Source: JBBSJZ01 sp041751935
GTDB taxonomy: Bacteria > Planctomycetota > Planctomycetia > Pirellulales > Pirellulaceae
Length of the DNA stretch: 64,000 nucleotides
Reading direction: 5' to 3'
Assembly (NCBI GenBank): GCA_041751935.1
Contig: JBGSIA010000101.1
Location: forward strand, 19,351 to 83,350
The position numbers and the translations under genes are program-made. Position 1 is the stretch's first letter; each line of letters opens with the position of its first letter. Below are positions 28,115 through 36,483 of this stretch, piece by piece. The notes below the pieces were generated by a model. That model was not told the origin of the DNA, did no database searches, and was given only the letters and a program-made list of their open reading frames with translations.

Positions 28115-28690
28115 ATGAACGACATCAATACCAAGATGCTCGTCGATGGATGGGCTCCCGTGATTCGTACTGTGGTCCTCGGCTCGTTCGGTTATCTCGC
28201 ATTGGTATTACTGTTGCGAGTCAGCGGCAAACGGACGCTCTTGAAGATGAATGCGTTTGATTTTGTTGTTACCGTGGCATTCGGTTCGACACTCGCCTCG
28301 ATCATTACCTCGAGCAACGTATCGCTCGTTCAAGGTGTCGTGGGGTTGGCTCTGCTGGTCTTGCTGCAGTTCATCAGTACTTTCCTGTCCGTGCGATTCG
28401 ATTGGTACAAACGGTTCATCAAGGCTCTGCCAACACTGGTGTTCTTCCGAGGTGAATTTCTGGTCCAGGCAATGAAGATTCAGCGAATCAGTCACGAAGT
28501 GATTCTCGCAGCGATGCGCCAGCAGGGGTTCTCACAGCCCGCGGAAGTAGATGCTGTGGTGATTGAGACCGAAGGTTCCTTATCCGTATTGAAGGAAAAT
28601 GCCGCAAAACGTGATGCATTGTCGCGGCTGGGTGTGGAGACAGATGATCCGTCCGAGCGGGCGCCAATGGCGCCGGCTCAGCGATCTTAA
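28115..28690 (+). CDS. DUF421/YetF-like membrane protein
   Basis: A 191-residue protein of the DUF421 (YetF/YcaP) family: three N-terminal helices, the motif RVSGKRTLLKMNAFDFVVTV, the central GSTLASIITSSNVSLVQGVV, and a cytoplasmic domain with LVFFRGEFLVQAM and AMRQQGFSQPAEVDAVVIE. Some members affect stress responses; the molecular role is unknown. The ATG at 28115 is preferred to a TTG twelve codons upstream because the family starts just before the first helix. It follows the toroid gene by 63 bases and may be co-transcribed. Confidence 0.85.
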   Translation: MNDINTKMLVDGWAPVIRTVVLGSFGYLALVLLLRVSGKRTLLKMNAFDFVVTVAFGSTLASIITSSNVSLVQGVVGLALLVLLQFISTFLSVRFDWYKRFIKALPTLVFFRGEFLVQAMKIQRISHEVILAAMRQQGFSQPAEVDAVVIETEGSLSVLKENAAKRDALSRLGVETDDPSERAPMAPAQRS

Positions 28691-28713
28691 ACGCAGGCCG
28701 TGAATGACGAAGT

Positions 28714-29610
28714 TCAATTGCTCGCTTGCCGAGAAAACAATCGCGTTGGCTCTTCACTGGTTACTTTGCTAGTCAGCGAATTGCTTGTCAGTTCGGCCTT
28801 TAAACGCACGTCGCCACTTTCGCTGGAGTCAGCACGACTGGAGAATGCACCTGCGCGTGTTGCATAGACGCGAGCAACGAACTCACGGGTATCGCCAGCC
28901 TTAAGACCGTCGACGTCAAACTTTAGCGTACTGTTGCCTTCGATAAGTTTCCAAACCATCGCCGAGTTCATCGATGACCTGAAACTTACCAACGTCGCCA
29001 CTACCGCCATTTTTAATGACGTAATTCAGCTCAATCACATCACATCGGTGGGCTTTCTTAGACGCAGCTTTTGTCAGTTCAAGTTCTGGCTTCATCACTC
29101 GACTGGTTGTACATATCGCTGGTTTGTAATTGGCAATCTCAAGACAGTTCCTTAGCTCGCCCTCATTATCTGCAGCGGCCTTTACCTGAAAGGTTCGGCT
29201 TTCTCCGGGCCTCAACATTGCGATCGCCATCTTGCCGTTACTTCCCTGCTTTTTTCCTGAGTCACTTACGTTGAATTTTTCTGTTTGGACGCTGATTTTT
29301 CTTTCTGGGAATTGTTGCTTGGTTGCATCGAGACCGACTCGATTGAAAAACCGGCGGACTTTCGTTGTCGCAACGTGATGTCGTGTAAGGTCACGTTGTC
29401 CGACGTATTGGTCACTCGTACCATGTAGGTAAATTGCTCACCTACACGAACCTCCTCTGGCATTTCGGCTTGAATTTCTAAAAGTCCGTCTCCGGTTCGA
29501 ATGGATTGCTGTGCATACAAGTTGTCTGAGAATACAGCTGTCGCGACTACTATCAGCCCGCAAAACGTGCTAAGAATCGCTGTCGAAAAATTTCGTGATA
29601 TATCTATCAC
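28714..29610 (-). pseudogene. DUF11/CARDB-like secreted protein gene broken by two frameshifts
   Basis: Three consecutive frames encode one protein when joined. The first (from 29610) has a signal peptide (STFCGLIVVATAVFSDNLYA) and a repeat-type beta domain (RVGEQFTYMVRVTNTSDN). It stops near 29267, but one added A in the run GAAAAAT (about 29307) restores the reading into ISVQTEKFNVSDSGKKQGSN and MAIAMLRPGESRTFQVKA. A second shift near 28950 (an extra T in GAAACTTATC) leads from QVIDELGDGLE to EGNSTLKFDVDGLKAGDT and the natural stop at 28714. The repeats resemble DUF11-type adhesive domains. Both breaks are single-base indels, one in a homopolymer, so sequencing error is possible. Confidence 0.65.
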
Positions 29611-30189
29611 CCTCCTAACGAGAAAGAATAATGAGTAAGTTCTGTGTCGTGCGACTCATGCCCCAGACGATGCTGGAGCAAGGCTCACTTGCAAAACTAC
29701 ATCGAGCCGCACGTTGCTTTTTTTAATAGCCAACGCAAACACTGACGAATGAGATGATTCCCACAATCACTTCTGCCAATAAATCGTGCACACAATATGC
29801 CAAGAAAAAAAATGACGTCGTTGAATAATTCGCGATTCGACGTCACTACTTTCTATGCTGGAGAGGCATCAGTCATGCGACTTAAGATAATCATGACACG
29901 GCATCACGAGAGAATGTTGAAACCCGTAATTTTGCGGAAAACAACGTGTGATGTCGGAGAAAACAACGTGACGCCCGATCGATCAGACGCAACCGGCACT
30001 TCGAAGTCCTTCTTGTCCCATCATCATGGAATGCTATCAAATTGAATAACGGGTCTTGACGAGTAATTGGTGCGACTGGACCAAGTCGCCGTTTGACAGC
30101 ATCGTCGTCGCATCGTTGCCATTGGTGTGTAACTTGCGTACCGGCATTTGTTTTTTGAAATGGATTGTTTCTTTTAATGAGAGGTTTCT
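29611..30189. other. Intergenic, no convincing gene
   Basis: About 580 bases, more AT-rich than the coding regions. It contains two copies of AAAACAACGTG (29939-29949 and 29959-29969). A short plus-strand frame at 29797-30045 lacks any recognisable feature and was not accepted. Confidence 0.45.
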
Positions 30190-30510
30190 ATGAGCGATGT
30201 CACGCACTCAACGCAACCTCCTAGCGATTCGAGTTGCCCAGAGGCCGCAGTTTGTTCGTAAAACCGGATGCAGCAAGTTTCACAAGATATTAATCTACAC
30301 GAGCAGTTGCTTTCACTAAAAGCTAGAGGCACTCTTGTTCTCTATGGCATAGCCAAACCATCGAGGTTGAGTCAGCTTAGCCTCGTCGTCGGAGCATCAC
30401 TGTTGTATCTCGCTTGGACTGGCCACTGAAATCTGTACGAATGCGATCTGTACAAACGCAATACTCGCTGCGCGTCTACAATCTCAAGGTCTGCTATCAC
30501 ATTTGTTTGA
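30190..30510 (+). pseudogene. DUF2892-like small membrane protein gene with two in-frame stops
   Basis: A continuous frame from ATG 30190 (GAGAGG upstream) to TGA 30508 is interrupted by TAA at 30259 and TGA at 30427. From 30268 it reads MQQVSQDINLHEQLLSLK, then RGTLVLYGIAKPSRLSQLS and LVVGASLLYLAWTGH, the pattern of DUF2892 (YgaP-like) inner-membrane proteins. In those, TGH is followed by C-x-L-Y; here the codon after TGH is TGA, then NLYECDLY. So a conserved cysteine codon appears to have become a stop. Either the gene is decayed, or the product is the 53-residue frame 30268-30429. The family assignment rests on remembered motif order. Confidence 0.5.
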
Positions 30511-30518
30511 GCGGCGGA

Positions 30519-31067
30519 TTACTCATTACCGGTATCCAGCAGACGTTCGGCAAACTGACGTACGACGGGTCGCTCAGAAAGTTTGGGATTTATGTGCGGA
30601 CGCATCTGCAGCAGTTTTAGCTGTGCCTCTTCGATTGTAAGACCGTGGTACTTTAGCAACCAGCAGATCGCCACCGTTGCGCTGCGTGCGCGTCCAGCTT
30701 TACAATGAATGTAGACCGTCTCACCAGCCTCGACATGTTTTTGCACAAAAGCAACGGCTAGCTCCACGTCATCAAGCCGCGGGTGCATGAAATCCGTAGT
30801 GGGAATTCGTAACTGTTCGATTCCATGTCGCTCGTACTGGATGACTGGGCCCAGGTACTCTTCGCAAGTATTGACGACAGCGCGGACGCCTTCGTTGTAC
30901 AGTCCTTCGACATCGCGTCCGAAGGGAAATGCACCAACAATTACCAGCGGATCGATGCGGTCCCACCAGCGTCTTCGCCTTAACACCCGCGCAAGAAAAT
31001 AATTCCAGCCTAGGGTCGGATAAAAGACGGTGCGGGCGTACCAACGTCTGAGTCGAGGCGAATGCAT
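30519..31067 (-). CDS. Dual-specificity protein/lipid phosphatase (PTPMT1-like)
   Basis: A 182-residue cysteine phosphatase. The P-loop HCKAGRARSAT matches HC-x5-R-S/T, and an aspartate in TTDFMHPRL is in position for the general acid. The N-terminus (VFYPTLGWNYFL, IVGAFPFGRDVEGL) resembles PTPMT1/phosphatidylglycerophosphatase-type proteins, so a phosphatidylglycerol-phosphate substrate is possible. The start at 31067 gives a protein beginning just before this conserved part; the longer frame overlaps the pyrophosphatase gene. It ends the housekeeping operon, 17 bases after the pyrophosphatase stop. Confidence 0.8.
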   Translation of the reverse strand: MHSPRLRRWYARTVFYPTLGWNYFLARVLRRRRWWDRIDPLVIVGAFPFGRDVEGLYNEGVRAVVNTCEEYLGPVIQYERHGIEQLRIPTTDFMHPRLDDVELAVAFVQKHVEAGETVYIHCKAGRARSATVAICWLLKYHGLTIEEAQLKLLQMRPHINPKLSERPVVRQFAERLLDTGNE

Positions 31068-31084
31068 GGGGATGCAGAAACTTT

Positions 31085-32737
31085 CTAGGCCGGCGCTGGA
31101 ACCGATTCCATCAGACTCGCAATGAGCGGCAAGAGTTGCTTTTTGCGGCTCACAACATTGTCGAGCTTGTACAAGTTTTCTTCGAGTTCCGGATAATTGA
31201 TTTCTTCCCAACCCGCCGGTTCGTGACTCATCAGCAACATGCTCCCGTTGCTGGCGATATCGGTAACGAGTAGCGCCGAAAATTCTAGATCGTTTTGTTT
31301 GGCAAGGTTGTCTAAAGCCGCAGCGAGTTCAGCCTTGCGTTGCCAGAACAAGTCAAACCCAATTTCTTCTATTTGCGAAATTGAAAATCGGCGTCCCGAT
31401 TCTTCAAACTCTTTACAATCTTCTCGAACGACAGCTTCCGGCGTACAAGTTCGCAGCGCCGATCCGACCTGAAAGAACTCGTTCGCGTATTCTTCCAAAT
31501 TCAGCGAGCAAAACTGACCCAACCAAGTCAACATGTCTCGATCAACGTCGGTAGTGGTCGGCGAGCGAAGAAACAAAGTATCACTAATCATGCCCGAGGC
31601 CATGCACAGGGCGATGCCCGGCGTCGGCTCGATATTGTGCTGTCGAAACATTCGAGCAACGAGCGTGCAAGTTGACCCAACTGGGTCCATGAAGAAGCGA
31701 ATCGGAGTGTTGCTTTTGAGCGATCCACCGAGCCGATGATGATCAAGCACTTCGATGATCTCGGCATCCTCCGCACCTTGCACCGCTTGCGACAGTTCGT
31801 TGTGATCGACGAGAACCAACTCAGGCTTGGGTGGATTGACCAAGTCACTCTTACTGAGCACGCCGACGAAGCGATTATTATCGAGGACTGGAAAAACGGT
31901 TTGCGGGGAGCGAAAGATTTGGTTCTTTGCCGCGGCAACCGTCATTTTTGCAGACAGCGACAAAAAATCTCGCTCGATACAATCGGCGATGGTTCTTGCC
32001 GCCTTAATGCGAATCGTGGTTGTCGCCGTATCGTAAGGGCTGGTGATTACCGCGACGCCACGAGCCTCAGCAAGTTGCAGCAAACCGCTGGAAAGTTCGT
32101 ATCCGCCGGTAACCACGAGCGCCCGTACGCCCATTTCGATCGCGGGTAATTGAATCGTCGGTCGATCACCACTGACCACCAGTAAACGCTTGGCCGGGAA
32201 TTTTTGCATCCTCTCGGTAAAGCCCCCGGCACTCATGGCGCCGACCATTACGATCAGGTCATCATCGCGATGGGGGTCGACACTGTGCTGGAACTCTCCC
32301 CCGAGAACCGAGGTGATTTTCGCCAGATTGCTTTTGACTTGCCGTGACTCGATTGGGTCAACACCTTGGAACACTAGTTTCAGTAAGTCCAACAGCGTCA
32401 CGAGTCCCACGAGCTGATCTTGATCATCAAGCACGGGAATCGCACGCAACTCATGCTCATTCATCCGTTGATAGACTTCGAAAAACACATCCGTTTCTCG
32501 GGCTACAACGACGTCACGCTTGCAGACGTCCTCGACTTCCGGTCGCACGTCCATGATGATTCGCGGCGGCTGTAACTTAGCTTTGCGTAGTGCAAACTCC
32601 GTCCGCTGGTTCGGCGGACCGCAACAGGCGGCGATGGCGCCCGGTCGCGTGGTTCGACGTAAGAAATCGGCATACGCAATGGCGCTGCAAATCGCATCGG
32701 TGTCGGGATTGCGATGACCAAATACAAAGCAAGGCAT
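31085..32737 (-). CDS. ppaC: Manganese-dependent inorganic pyrophosphatase with CBS-DRTGG-CBS insert
   Basis: A 550-residue family II pyrophosphatase. The DHH part opens with FVFGHRNPDTDAICSAIAYA and continues with DHN (311-313) and the DHH signature LDHHRLGG (332-336), then a DHHA2 domain to the end. Between them lie a CBS domain (about 65-125), a DRTGG-type domain (about 130-240) and a second CBS domain (about 245-300). This is the arrangement of CBS-PPases, whose activity in Clostridium is controlled by adenine nucleotides and diadenosine polyphosphates. The ATG at 32737 is chosen because the conserved FGHRNPD then follows directly; the longer frame overlaps coaC. Confidence 0.92.
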   Translation of the reverse strand: MPCFVFGHRNPDTDAICSAIAYADFLRRTTRPGAIAACCGPPNQRTEFALRKAKLQPPRIIMDVRPEVEDVCKRDVVVARETDVFFEVYQRMNEHELRAIPVLDDQDQLVGLVTLLDLLKLVFQGVDPIESRQVKSNLAKITSVLGGEFQHSVDPHRDDDLIVMVGAMSAGGFTERMQKFPAKRLLVVSGDRPTIQLPAIEMGVRALVVTGGYELSSGLLQLAEARGVAVITSPYDTATTTIRIKAARTIADCIERDFLSLSAKMTVAAAKNQIFRSPQTVFPVLDNNRFVGVLSKSDLVNPPKPELVLVDHNELSQAVQGAEDAEIIEVLDHHRLGGSLKSNTPIRFFMDPVGSTCTLVARMFRQHNIEPTPGIALCMASGMISDTLFLRSPTTTDVDRDMLTWLGQFCSLNLEEYANEFFQVGSALRTCTPEAVVREDCKEFEESGRRFSISQIEEIGFDLFWQRKAELAAALDNLAKQNDLEFSALLVTDIASNGSMLLMSHEPAGWEEINYPELEENLYKLDNVVSRKKQLLPLIASLMESVPAPA

Positions 32738-32750
32738 TATTGAGCACGCG

Positions 32751-33299
32751 TTAGTTTGACAGGATTTGCTGTGCGGATGTGAGTATTTGATCGGGTTCAC
32801 TCATTCGCCCAGGACCGCGTTGGCGACAACTGAGCCAGCCACTTTCGGGACCGATGAAGTGAATACCATCACTACGTAATTGAGTCACGTTTCGTTGTAC
32901 CGACGGTTTGCTCCACATCGCGTTACTCATCGCTGGAGCCACCAAGACCGGTGATTCCGTTTGCAGATACAGCGTCGAGAGCAAGTCATCGGCGATGCCA
33001 TGGGCGAACTTAGCCAGCAAATTCGCTGTCGTTGGAGCAACGATCATCAATGACACATCGCTAGTAAGTTCAATGTGTGGGCCAAGGGGAAACGAATTCG
33101 CGTCGATCGCATCGGTTGCAACGCGACGACCGGATAGGGCGGCAAACGTTGCCGGACCGACGAACTCGGTTGCCGATGCCGACATCGCGACGCGAATCTC
33201 GTAGCCGATCTGTGATAACTGGCTACAGAGCATCGCGGATTTAAAGCCCGCGATGCCTCCGCCGATAGCGAGCAATATAACTCGCCGCGATTCACTCAT
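32751..33299 (-). CDS. coaC: Phosphopantothenoylcysteine decarboxylase (CoaC only)
   Basis: A 182-residue flavoprotein of the coenzyme A pathway, converting 4'-phospho-N-pantothenoylcysteine to 4'-phosphopantetheine. FMN-binding GGGIAGFKS at the start, SASATEFV, APTTANLLAKFAHGIADDLL and the substrate-recognition PAMSNAMW motif are seen. In most bacteria this is the first half of a CoaBC fusion of about 400 residues; here it ends before the CoaB synthetase, which must be elsewhere. The start ATGA overlaps the rpoZ stop. Confidence 0.9.
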   Translation of the reverse strand: MSESRRVILLAIGGGIAGFKSAMLCSQLSQIGYEIRVAMSASATEFVGPATFAALSGRRVATDAIDANSFPLGPHIELTSDVSLMIVAPTTANLLAKFAHGIADDLLSTLYLQTESPVLVAPAMSNAMWSKPSVQRNVTQLRSDGIHFIGPESGWLSCRQRGPGRMSEPDQILTSAQQILSN

Positions 33300-33568
33300 A
33301 GATCCGAAGCGTCCAAATCGGGCCCTTCCGAGGCGGCCGCTTGCGCAGTCAGCTCCTCAAGCGTGGCGACTTCGTTATCCATATTTAGCACTATCTTGTC
33401 CTGCATGATCTCCTGCAACACGATCGACATCTTGTCGTGCGTATCCACATTAACCAGCGCGCGGCTACCTTGATTGAGCTGCACCAAACGTTTTTGTATC
33501 AACGTGCTCAGCTTGAACCGGCCGCCGACCTTATTAACGATTTCTTCTTCTTTTAGCTCTTCGAGCAT
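33296..33568 (-). CDS. rpoZ: RNA polymerase omega subunit
   Basis: A 90-residue omega-type subunit with VGGRFKLSTLIQKRLVQLN and GSRALVNVD, corresponding to the omega core that clamps the beta' subunit, followed by an acidic tail. The ATG at 33568 is chosen because AAAGGAAAG precedes it. It lies in the classical yicC-gmk-rpoZ-coaC order, overlapping the gmk stop by 16 bases and the coaC start by four. Confidence 0.88.
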   Translation of the reverse strand: MLEELKEEEIVNKVGGRFKLSTLIQKRLVQLNQGSRALVNVDTHDKMSIVLQEIMQDKIVLNMDNEVATLEELTAQAAASEGPDLDASDL

Positions 33569-34155
33569 GGGTAACTTTCCTTTTGGTCTTTCAGTATTTG
33601 GCAAATTTCGGCGACTGCAGCGTCGACCGAATTATTGATCACTTCGTATTGATATCGCGGCATGTACCGCATTTCAGCAGCAGCCGTTTCCAGTCGTCGA
33701 GTGATCATCGGACCACTCTCGGTGCCGCGTGTTCGCAGTCGTCGTTCGAGTTCATCCATGCCACCAGGATGAATGAACAGTGTGATTGGTTTAAACTCCG
33801 GATGTTCCAAAATTGCGAGCGCACCTTGAACATCGATCTCCAAAACTACCCATTTCCCCTCTCGAAGGCCAGTGGCAACCTGATCACGTAAGGTGCCGTA
33901 CCAGTGTCCGAGTCCAAAAACTTCCTTCGATTCCAGCAAAGCATCCGATTTTCGCAGTTCGCTAAACTGGTCATCGGTGAGGAAAAAATACTCGCGGCCG
34001 TGTTGTTCACCCGGTCGCGGCGGTCGTGTCGTTGCCGAGATGCTCAGCCGTAGCGGCAACTCGCATTTTTTCAGCAATTGGCGCACAACCGTGCTTTTCC
34101 CAGCTCCACTGGGGCCGGAAATGATAATCAAACGTCCTGAGTTCGCTTCACACAT
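33553..34155 (-). CDS. gmk: Guanylate kinase
   Basis: A 200-residue kinase that phosphorylates GMP to GDP. P-loop GPSGAGKS at residues 14-21, the GMP-binding segment SATTRPPRPGEQHGREYFF, and IDVQGALAIL are present. Length and order of motifs are standard. It begins four bases after the yicC stop and overlaps the rpoZ start. Confidence 0.95.
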   Translation of the reverse strand: MCEANSGRLIIISGPSGAGKSTVVRQLLKKCELPLRLSISATTRPPRPGEQHGREYFFLTDDQFSELRKSDALLESKEVFGLGHWYGTLRDQVATGLREGKWVVLEIDVQGALAILEHPEFKPITLFIHPGGMDELERRLRTRGTESGPMITRRLETAAAEMRYMPRYQYEVINNSVDAAVAEICQILKDQKESYPCSKS

Positions 34156-34158
34156 TCG

Positions 34159-35082
34159 TTATTCGAGGTTTTGCACCAGCTCCCGCATCCGTTCGATACC
34201 ACATTTTATTTCAACGACATGAGCCGAGATTTCGGCATCCGCAGCCTTGCTGCCGATTGTATTGGTTTCGCGGAACATCTCTTGGATGACAAAATCTAGC
34301 TTACGACCTGAAGGCTCACGTTCACTACCGGAATTTTCACCATCCAATACCGCTAAAAACAAATTCAGGTGACTGTTCAGCCGCGTTATCTCTTCGCTGA
34401 CATCGCTGCGGTCGGCAAAAATCTGAACTTCTCGCAGTAAATCAAACGGCGTGACCTCAATATTGTGGTCAACCAATGCACGCTCGATCTTTGCATGCAA
34501 TCTCGCTCGGTAGTTGTCGACAACTCGCGGCGTCAACGCGCCGACTGCTTCGATATGGCTGCGAATAACGTCACAATCTTGTTGCAGAGACACAGCCATC
34601 GCCAAGCCTTCCATGCCACGCATCTCGTTCAAGTTTTCGATCGCATCGACCACACCGACGCGAACGAACTCCCACAATTCTTCATCGTCACGGCGGATTT
34701 CGCGAGACGACACAACAACACCTGGCAAGACCAAGAGCGATGCTAAATCAATCGGCCCAGACTGGCCCAACTCGCTCTGCAGTTCACGGAGCTGCCGGTA
34801 GTAACTTTGCAGGACGGCACTATCGAGAGACGAAACACAATCGCTGGTAGCACTGCGAAATGCAACATTCAAATGGATCGTTCCACGACGAATTAACGAT
34901 CGAGCAAGCGATTCCATGCGACTTTCCAGTGAAGCCAATGAATCACTCACACGGGGCGAGCACTTGAAGCCACGGTTGTTGACCGTACGAACCTCAACCG
35001 ACAGCGTTCCCAATGGGCCGCTGCGCTCGGCATGTCCCTGACCGGTCATGCTCAACACATTCAGTGTGGCTGCTGAACTCAT
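34159..35082 (-). CDS. yicC: YicC-family endoribonuclease
   Basis: A 307-residue protein with the family opening LSMTGQGHAE, TVNNRGFKCSPR, and the C-terminal DUF1732 part (FVIQEMFRETNTIGSKAAD, EISAHVVEIKCGIERMRELV) whose conserved glutamates are catalytic in related RNases. E. coli YicC cleaves certain small RNAs such as RyhB. The ATG at 35082 is chosen; it clears the secG stop by ten bases. It precedes gmk as in many bacteria. Confidence 0.9.
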   Translation of the reverse strand: MSSAATLNVLSMTGQGHAERSGPLGTLSVEVRTVNNRGFKCSPRVSDSLASLESRMESLARSLIRRGTIHLNVAFRSATSDCVSSLDSAVLQSYYRQLRELQSELGQSGPIDLASLLVLPGVVVSSREIRRDDEELWEFVRVGVVDAIENLNEMRGMEGLAMAVSLQQDCDVIRSHIEAVGALTPRVVDNYRARLHAKIERALVDHNIEVTPFDLLREVQIFADRSDVSEEITRLNSHLNLFLAVLDGENSGSEREPSGRKLDFVIQEMFRETNTIGSKAADAEISAHVVEIKCGIERMRELVQNLE

Positions 35083-35092
35083 GCGAGGTCCG

Positions 35093-35668
35093 CTATGGGT
35101 TTTCCTCAGCAGCGGTAGCATCTGGTGCCGCCTCAGCACTCGTCGCCGCTGGCTCGGCAGGTGTCTCTGCTGCGGGTGTCTCAGTCCCAGGTATCTCCGC
35201 TGGAGGCGTCTCTGAAACTGGGTCCTTCATCTCAGCGGGGGTGGTTGACTCTGATGGAGTCGCTGGGGTCGAGTCCGCAGGAACCAAGTCGTTTTCGCCG
35301 CTGCCTAGACCCGAGCTGCCATTCTCGTTGAGCGTCGGCAGCACCATTTGACCAGCCGGATTGGAGGCGTCGTCGCGCGGCCCTGGCTGGATGGTCGACT
35401 TCGTCAGCGAAACCGAAGGAGCGTGAGTACCGAGCAACCACATGGTGAACGCGCAACTGAAACCCCAGATCGTCGCCACCACGACTGTAATCAGCGTGAA
35501 CGTATCGCCAGCCTTGCTACCAAACGCGCTCTGTCCGCCGGGACCACCCAGCGCGCCGGTCAGCCCACCGCCGCGACCGCGTTGCACCAGGATCAACAAC
35601 ACCAAAAAGATGGAAAGAAATCCCATCAGCATGCCCAAAAGGCTGCCAGCAAGGGTTCCGAGTAACAT
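35093..35668 (-). CDS. secG: SecG preprotein translocase subunit with long acidic/Pro-Ala tail
   Basis: A 191-residue SecG: two helices (about residues 5-30 and 55-75) with the conserved LVLLILVQRGRGGGLTGALGGPGGQSAFG between them. The remaining 115 residues form a Pro/Ala/Glu/Thr-rich tail of unknown use (for example PAEIPGTETPAAETPAEPAA). SecG assists protein export through SecYE. Typical SecG is 70-110 residues, so the tail is unusual. The ATG at 35668 gives the normal start at the first helix. Confidence 0.9.
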   Translation of the reverse strand: MLLGTLAGSLLGMLMGFLSIFLVLLILVQRGRGGGLTGALGGPGGQSAFGSKAGDTFTLITVVVATIWGFSCAFTMWLLGTHAPSVSLTKSTIQPGPRDDASNPAGQMVLPTLNENGSSGLGSGENDLVPADSTPATPSESTTPAEMKDPVSETPPAEIPGTETPAAETPAEPAATSAEAAPDATAAEENP

Positions 35669-35712
35669 GGTTTTGTCCGTCAAATTTACTAAAAAAGGGG
35701 TGTTTTATTGGA

Positions 35713-36483
35713 TTACGCTGCGATTGTCGACGCAGCCTGGATGATGCCCAGGAAGTCTTCGGCTTTCAAGCTCGCACCGCCGACCAGAGCGCCATCAATA
35801 TTGGGCTGCCCGAGCAATTCAGCGGCGTTGCTCGGTTTCACGCTACCACCGTACTGAATCCGCATCTGTCCGGCGATATCAGTTGTGAACATCTTGCCCA
35901 AAAGTTGACGAATGAATGCATGGACAGATTCGGCTTGCTCGGGAGTCGCGGTCTTCCCAGTGCCAATTGCCCAAACCGGCTCGTAGGCAATGACGATGCC
36001 TGCCGCACGGACTTCGTCCAGTCCAGCCAACGAGCCGCGGATCTGGGTCTCGACGACCTTCTCGGTCAATTCCGCTTCCCGTTGCTCCAGCGTTTCACCG
36101 ACGCAAACGATCGGCACCAAGTTCCCAGCCAATGCAGCGAGCAGTTTCTTACTGACTTGTGCGTCAGTTTCGCCCATTTGTTGCCGTCGCTCACTGTGCC
36201 CGAGGATTACCATCCGGCAGCCGACGTCGGTAAGCATCCCAGCGTTCACTTCACCGGTGAACGCACCATCGGCTTCGGCGGACATGTTCTGTGCGCCCAA
36301 TTCAACAGGTGTACCGGCAACTGCATCGGCGACAGCAGCCAAGTAAACCGCTGGCGGACACAACGCGACTTCGACAGGAGTGGTCTCGCCAACGGCCTTG
36401 ACGATTGCTTGTGCCAGACTGACTGCGTCCTTGCAGCGAGTGTTCATTTTCCAGTTTCCGGCAATGATCTTTCGACGAGTCAT
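35713..36483 (-). CDS. tpiA: Triosephosphate isomerase
   Basis: A 256-residue isomerase interconverting dihydroxyacetone phosphate and glyceraldehyde 3-phosphate in glycolysis. GNWKMN with the active-site lysine, GHSERR with the catalytic histidine, and AYEPVWAIGTG with the catalytic glutamate are all present; the phosphate-binding YGGSVKPSNA and GALVGGAS follow. It overlaps the upstream DAHP synthase stop by four bases, so the two are coupled. Confidence 0.97.
   Translation of the reverse strand: MTRRKIIAGNWKMNTRCKDAVSLAQAIVKAVGETTPVEVALCPPAVYLAAVADAVAGTPVELGAQNMSAEADGAFTGEVNAGMLTDVGCRMVILGHSERRQQMGETDAQVSKKLLAALAGNLVPIVCVGETLEQREAELTEKVVETQIRGSLAGLDEVRAAGIVIAYEPVWAIGTGKTATPEQAESVHAFIRQLLGKMFTTDIAGQMRIQYGGSVKPSNAAELLGQPNIDGALVGGASLKAEDFLGIIQAASTIAA

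Noticed and set aside
29797..30045. 82-codon plus-strand frame in the decayed region
   Set aside because: Composition is not protein-like in domain terms, it lacks a ribosome site, and sits between two pseudogenes. Treated as chance.
30427..30429. TGA read as selenocysteine
   Set aside because: A second, TAA stop lies upstream in the same frame and no selenocysteine genes or SECIS hairpin are visible. Decay is more likely, so it is reported only as a point to check.
35669..35712. Terminator between tpiA and secG (run of T/A)
   Set aside because: The A/T run (TTTTTTA on the minus strand) has no stable stem before it, and the genes appear to be one operon.
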